DNA from: Homalodisca vitripennis | Lineage: Eukaryota > Arthropoda > Insecta > Hemiptera > Cicadellidae | Direction: 5' to 3' | DNA length: 64,000 nucleotides | NCBI RefSeq assembly: GCF_021130785.1 | Contig: NC_060214.1 | Location: 103,594,001-103,658,000 of the forward strand | In this document: positions 58,731 to 64,000 of the stretch, in pieces | Numbering within the stretch: position 1 is the stretch's first letter | How the letters are laid out: each line of letters begins with the position of its first letter | Position numbers and translations under genes: made by a program | The notes under the pieces: model-generated | What the model was told of the DNA's origin: nothing | Database searches by the model: none | What the model saw: the letters and a program-made list of their open reading frames with translations, nothing else

Positions 58731-59400
58731 TATATGTACAATGTATATACACATACATACATATCCACATCCATACACGCATACCTAGTAAAAACAGCAT
58801 TAAATTTACTACATAATTTCTGAATAAATTAAAATAATGGCAAAAGAGTCTACATGGGCCTTAATGGCCTGTGCGTAGACTCGATTTTAAAATTTTACGA
58901 TTCGAATTTTATCTTGAGCAGAGTGTAGATTAATTTTATAAAATTTGTTAATTGAAAGGAGTCATCTAAAGCAGAATAACCGATGGATATGACCTGGAAT
59001 TCCGATAATCAGCAATATTGTGGAGAAAGTAGACAAAAGCGAATAAAAATATTGAGTGAACAAAAATTACAAAAAATGGGCTAATTACTTAAGTCAATGG
59101 ATTTTTCTATCTATAGTTTGAAGAGGAGAGGAGAGGGGACAGTGCCGTCAGTCAATTGTCAGATAGTCTAGGTCCGTCTGTAGTCAATAGAGATAAGGAA
59201 CAGGGCCCTCTCACTGCTTATGAGAATCAAAAACTCCTTGACATTTTTCTTAAAAACCTCAAGAGAGGGAGAATCGAACAGCTTGAAATTTCTAAAACTA
59301 TTAGAATAATTTCGATATAAAATGTGTGCTAGATAAAAACTGTTTGTTGTCGCAAATGATTTGTGTTGGTGAATAGTGTTAAATGGAGTCTCAAGGAGTT
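58440..59400 (-). mobile_element. LINE 3' fragment (minus strand): short C-terminal coding relic and long 3' UTR
   Basis: On minus, from about 59390, one frame reads ETPFNTIHQHKSFATTNSF, YLAHILYRNYSNSFRNFKLF, DSPSLEVFKKNVKEFLIL and stops near 59170. The hydrophobic-aromatic block plus 'SLxxFKKNVKEFLL' is like the tail after the reverse transcriptase in CR1/L2-type LINEs. A 3' UTR of about 700 bp follows, containing a (TG)n run, and ends AATAAACGTGATTTGATTTG at about 58447-58470, a (GATTT)n tail. The catalytic domains are absent. The clade is inferred from layout only. Confidence 0.55.
58684..58728. repeat. (CA)n microsatellite
   Basis: About 21 CA units inside the presumed LINE 3' UTR, continuing into CATA-type repeats to about 58790. 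Confidence 0.95.
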
Positions 59401-59479
59401 ATTAAAGACACTCAATATCTGAAGAGGTCAAACTGTGCAACCAGTATTTCTAGAGTATGTGGTGCACGAAGAGTTAGAG

Positions 59480-59640
59480 TATCACCCTCGGGCGTCTCGC
59501 CCTTTGACGGCAATCAATACACTTACCCGATATTGCATTTTCAGATTTCCATGATCTTCCCCTTTCCTACATCCGCAGATCATTCACCCATGAGGAATAC
59601 TGATGTAAATTCTCTTCACTTGGTTTCACTTGATGCCACT
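59480..59640 (+). repeat. Dispersed repeat family H, copy 3
   Basis: GGCAATCAATACACTTACCC, GATATTGCATTTTCAGATTT and CC match 36170-36222. The 86-codon open frame 59383-59643 spans this copy and part of the LINE antisense, so it is not credible as a gene. Confidence 0.5.
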
Positions 59641-59644
59641 TAAA

Positions 59645-62600
59645 TACACTACACTTATGTATTAGTCTCCTGGTAATTATTTTTTGGCTTTAACTATGAG
59701 ACCATTAATGTAAAATATGATTACAAGCATACAAGTTTTGAAAACCAATGAATGTACCTTATTTTTGCTATGATCTTTTAATATGGCAATTAATTATTAA
59801 GTTTAGACTAATTATAACAAAACTAATCTACGTCTAACATGTTGGTTTGAAAGGTAAAATACTCATTTTTAATCCATATTGTTTGATGTTTAGCATCAGT
59901 TCTTATATTAATCAACATCAAGATTATTCCAATATTTTGAAATTGAGTTTAAACTGGCAGAATGTATTTAATAACACATAACAGTGGTAAACACCTTAAA
60001 AGAAAGTGTGTTTCCAATGCAATTAGAAAAATAGAATGGTACAAATATCTTGGTTGAATACTTATAAAATTTAAAGAAATTCAAAAATAGTTGAATTGAT
60101 CATCGATTTAAGTAGTCAGATCGTATTGTATGCCTTAAACGATAAAATTCATATATACCTCTTTGCTTTCAGGAATTCCTTAACGAAAGAGAAATTAAAA
60201 CGGCTTATTATGTTTATTCTTCGTTACTGGCTGCATTCAGCGTAGCATCTTGAGGGGGGTTGCCAATAAATCAAACCTATATCCTGTGTCCCTAAAAGGC
60301 AGCTATTTATAAACATATATATTAAAATAGAGATCATATTTTAAACAAAATTCAGTAAGCACATCATAGTACTTTCCATTCTCAAAACATGGGTATATCG
60401 CCCTATAAGCTAACAAAAATCTTATCAACCAATAAAACACATACCACATGGTCGTGCATTAATATTAATAAGCAATTTCCGCAGTATTATTGCAACATAT
60501 TCATGTAATAAAAAACATGAAATAGTGGCCATTTTCGTGATCTATTGGGGATGCCGAGACAGCTTTATCTATAGCTTTCAGGCGGGTGCTTTGATAGTAT
60601 TGCCCCCTCCCCCACCTATTATAGCAACTCATATCCATAAGAAATATTATTTGCACCCTCGCTTACAGTTATCATAGCTGAAAATAAATGTATAAAATAT
60701 CTTTCAATGTATAAATATTTTTATTACTTCTCTTTAATCCCATTTTATTTTTTGCTTTACTTATTATAATTTCTATAGTTCAAAATATAATTTATCATTA
60801 CAAATTACTTTGCACTAAGACATGTAGGGTCGTTTCCCTGAACGTTGCGGTTTATAAGTACACTTAAAAGATTACAAGTAATACCAACTTGTATATGTGT
60901 TGTAAAACTTTATGAAATGAAGGGGAAAACTATTCACTCGTTCATTAATATTTATGTTTTAACAATTTATTTATAGTTTTTCTTGAATCCATATGAGGAA
61001 ATTATTGGTGCCTTACACATTTTTGGCGGAACACAATTTTAGCCTTAAACAATATTATCGACAATTTATTCTTGCTTCTTTCAGCAATGTAACTTAACAT
61101 TAAGTTACAAATTGTTATATTTGTTATTAATTTAAATGGCTGTCGATTGTCCTGTTATATTGTGCAGGAAGGGAGGATAAGGGGTGGTTAAAACGTAACA
61201 TGAGATTAATGTTTATGGTTTTATAAAAACTCGAATGTGCAGGATCTTTTTGGACTATTTATATGGTTATCTTACTGTATATTCAATAATGCATAGAACA
61301 CAACTTTACAAATCGAATGGATACTAAAGTTTTGGATTGAATCAAACGCGCCAAAAAAAAAAAATATAAATATATATATATTTCCATATACATGATATAT
61401 GTAATTCTCCACTCAAACTTTCCATATCAAACTGACGGTCACACCTGTTTCGGCAGTCAAACTGAGAGATTATGAAAAATTCTGGAGGAGTACAAGTCTT
61501 TTTTTAATTTTTTAATCCATGCAAAATGAATAGTAAGGGGATTTAAAACAAATTTAATACATTTCTTTGACTTTCCATATTAGTCCGTTAGCTATCATTA
61601 ACGTTATTATAAACTATAAGTTTCTTAATCTAAATAACCATGTGGACATGTTTCTCAATAGTATATTGGCAATGAGGATTTATACGGTTCCACAATGGAA
61701 CCAATTCGCATTTAAAATTTCACAACACCCTCACCCTCTGTGTGAACATAAAACGCACTTTTCTGTTGTACCAGTGTGTGTATTCGTGTGTCAGGGTGTT
61801 CCAACGTGTTGTGGGGGGAACAGCTGTGAGTGTAGTTTACAACTGCAATTACCACAATTAACATCCAATCCTCCCCCTTTTAATTTGACACCACCGTGTC
61901 AGATTAAATCTGTTTTACCAGGGAGCTCACAAGAAACACGTACTTTACTTCCGGGTTCATGTGAGCTATTCAGTAAATTATAAATATATTTCGATTAAAC
62001 TTCTAGTACTAGATTTTAATTTGCCACCAACACTACTATTTACGGTATTAATAGTATTGACATTTAAAAATTAAAGTTGTTTTTGATAGAATTATACGTA
62101 TTTTTAATCACAGAATAAAAAATTACAGTAGTCTTTGTATGAAAATAGGATCACGCCTGCTGGCTTATTAGTTCAACCACCGCCATCCCTTTTTAATGTT
62201 TTTTTTATTTCACTGTCAGTACTGGGTATAATAATAATTATAAATAATTATAAATATTTAATTTTAATTTTTTACTAATATTTAATGTTAGTTCAAGTAC
62301 TAATTTTATCCCTGCCATTGCAAAGGACTACAAGAATTTAAAATTTTCCAGTCAAAACAGTATAAATATAACAATAAAATCCCAATTTTAATTACACATC
62401 ATAAAAGAGAGAATAAAATAATCTATTAAGAACAAACACCCTTCAAGGTAAATTCAGAATATATTTCATGTTTTAATTAAATATATGCTTTGATATATTT
62501 TGAAACTTTATTTTTTCACCAGTTTATTACGTGACGGTATAATATTATATAAACACACAAGCATATATATCAATAATACAAAAAAAATCGTAAAGTGTGG

Positions 62601-63735
62601 GGCAATTTTATACTTAATACACAAAAATGTATTGAAATAAAGATATTGATAATAACGGTAACGTAGCTATTTACAGGTAGAGGATGACTTTGCCCAGTTG
62701 GATGACTTTTGATGGTAGTTTGAAAGTGAATTATATTAAAATTGTTGCGACTAAAATGAAAAGGCCAATTTATGAATGCCTGGTTTTCTGATCTGAAAAA
62801 TCAAAAAACCTGCTTTTTAGAGATAACAGGCGTCTTTGTAAATATAAGTATGCAAAAAAAAACTTTATAATATTAATTAATATGCTTATGATTTACTCTT
62901 TAAATTTTTTCTCAAGTTCATATCCGGTTGTACTGGATATTCTAGCATTCAATACTTAATTTTCCTATATAACATTTCCTGTTTCCTGAAGTATCAGTTC
63001 CAATGCAAAATTAGTTTAATTTTATTTCCATAAAATTATTATAAATTAGACGAAAGAATTTGTTTACTTATTACTTCAAGACTACCTAATTATCCATAAA
63101 AAAATTTAAATCTAGATCTCACACACATTTTTTTAAGTCTCCTTATTTTGTGTGTTCAGGTTAATTGCTATAATAATATTAAGTTCCTTTAAAATTACTT
63201 CCTTTTTATGTTTTATTGAGTAACACTTCTGGATAGTTGCTATAATAATTATAATTTTCTTTGTTTCAGGTAACTTATTGTATTTTGGCAGCAGTGTTTC
63301 AGTAAGTAACACTTAATAATTACTAAGTCAATATACTCTTTGTTTAAAATTTATTATTAGCGATTGGTGGTTTGAAAAGATATTAGGATTCTGAAATTTG
63401 CCATCGTTATAATATATATAACATACGAGAATATGTTACAAAAAAGTACGATACAGGTTTTTTTGTAACATATAACCATCGCAAATTTCCGAAATCCTAC
63501 TTTCCTTTTTATCCAATTTGCATTAATTTTCATAGGCATAAAGCAATTGTTTCCATTTGTTCCGAAACTTTTGTCACATCTTTAGGAGGATTGTTCTATG
63601 AGCCAAACAAACGTAAAATACTGTATAAACACATGTATAAAACAATAAGTTTTCTAAATGAAGATTATAGAAGCATTTTGAAACTTCTTATTTAATACCA
63701 CTGGTGAATTATACCATTAAATATCATTTTGTGAA
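59645..63735. other. No gene recognised
   Basis: AT-rich throughout, with a GC-richer patch at about 61720-61970. That patch is crossed by a 138-codon open frame (61567-61983, plus) with a cysteine cluster (CVFVCQGVPTCCGGNSCECS) but no recognisable domain, signal peptide or start context. A short TA-rich run lies near 61362-61382. Confidence 0.5.
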
Positions 63736-63740
63736 GTTGC

Positions 63741-63767
63741 CTGAGGATAGAATCCTCGATTCTGAAA
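63741..63767 (+). ncRNA. Hammerhead-core-like hairpin (Penelope-like remnant)
   Basis: CTGAGGA at 63741-63747, one extra base, a 5-bp stem AGAAT/ATTCT with a 5-base loop (63749-63763), then GAAA at 63764-63767 and GGTCTCGTAAC. Same layout as the hairpins at 21.8, 22.4, 22.5 and 32.4 kb. The partner stems were not identified, so this is a motif call, not a functional ribozyme. Confidence 0.45.
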
Positions 63768-64000
63768 GGTCTCGTAACATGAGATTAATACTGAAATAGT
63801 AATGATACAAAGTATAAAAAATAAATAAAAAGACAGTGCTTAAGTTAAATCGCTGTAATTTGACATGTTTATTTCTTACACTGAAATTTTAATAATATTT
63901 ATAAATAAAAACATAGTCGACACGTCTGATTAAAAATTTGGCAATTGAATTTCTATAAAACTGACATGACATCTGAATGTTCTCATAAGACTTCTAGGAC

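Noticed and set aside
61567..61983. 138-aa cysteine-containing protein
   Set aside because: No recognisable domain, signal peptide or splice context. The cysteines sit in a GT/TG-rich stretch. Kept only as an unrecognised GC-richer patch.

Overview
This window looks like repeat-rich, AT-rich (roughly two thirds A+T by eye) intergenic or intronic DNA from an arthropod, most likely an insect with a large, transposon-loaded genome. The reasons are an intact mariner with a DD34D transposase, an R1-clade LINE fragment (this clade is typical of arthropods), a 5S-rRNA-derived SINE, and long TA and GT microsatellites. I found no convincing host protein-coding exon. The only open reading frame that looks like a working gene is the mariner transposase at 44398-45453.

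Layout. 0-7 kb: tRNA-derived SINEs of two families, a 5S-derived SINE, an R1-type LINE tail, a second LINE tail with an (ATT)n end, and a very long (GT)n run. 8.1-8.7 kb: the C-terminus of a LINE reverse transcriptase. 9.6-12.6 kb: a 151-bp satellite array with a homogeneous core and degenerate edges. 14.2 kb: a LINE 3' end. 20.2 kb: a 51-bp tandem array. 21.7-22.6 kb: Penelope-like debris with inverted arms and hammerhead-core-like hairpins. 24.9-25.8 kb: a dead, internally deleted mariner. 26.8-27.7 kb: a foldback element. 28.1-29.1 kb: a decayed Mutator-like transposase. 30.1-30.9 kb: diverged satellite relatives followed by a 33-bp array apparently amplified from the same motif. 34.7-35.2 kb: a MITE with 31-bp terminal inverted repeats. 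44.2-45.5 kb: the intact mariner, sitting inside a compound (TA)n(GT)n microsatellite. 50.9 kb: a small, truncated tRNA-SINE copy with a perfect 15-bp target-site duplication. 55-59.4 kb: three LINE 3' ends.

Around these lie at least eight anonymous dispersed repeat families of about 100-330 bp, each with two to six recognisable copies here. The members work together only as a transposon community: LINEs plausibly supply reverse transcriptase for the SINEs, and the intact mariner could in principle mobilise related ends. No operon-like or pathway-like gene organisation is present. I did not find a convincing new enzymatic system. The most unusual items are the tRNA-SINE with a hairpin 3' end, the recurring hammerhead-like hairpins with compensating stems, the foldback element and the satellite family seen at three loci.
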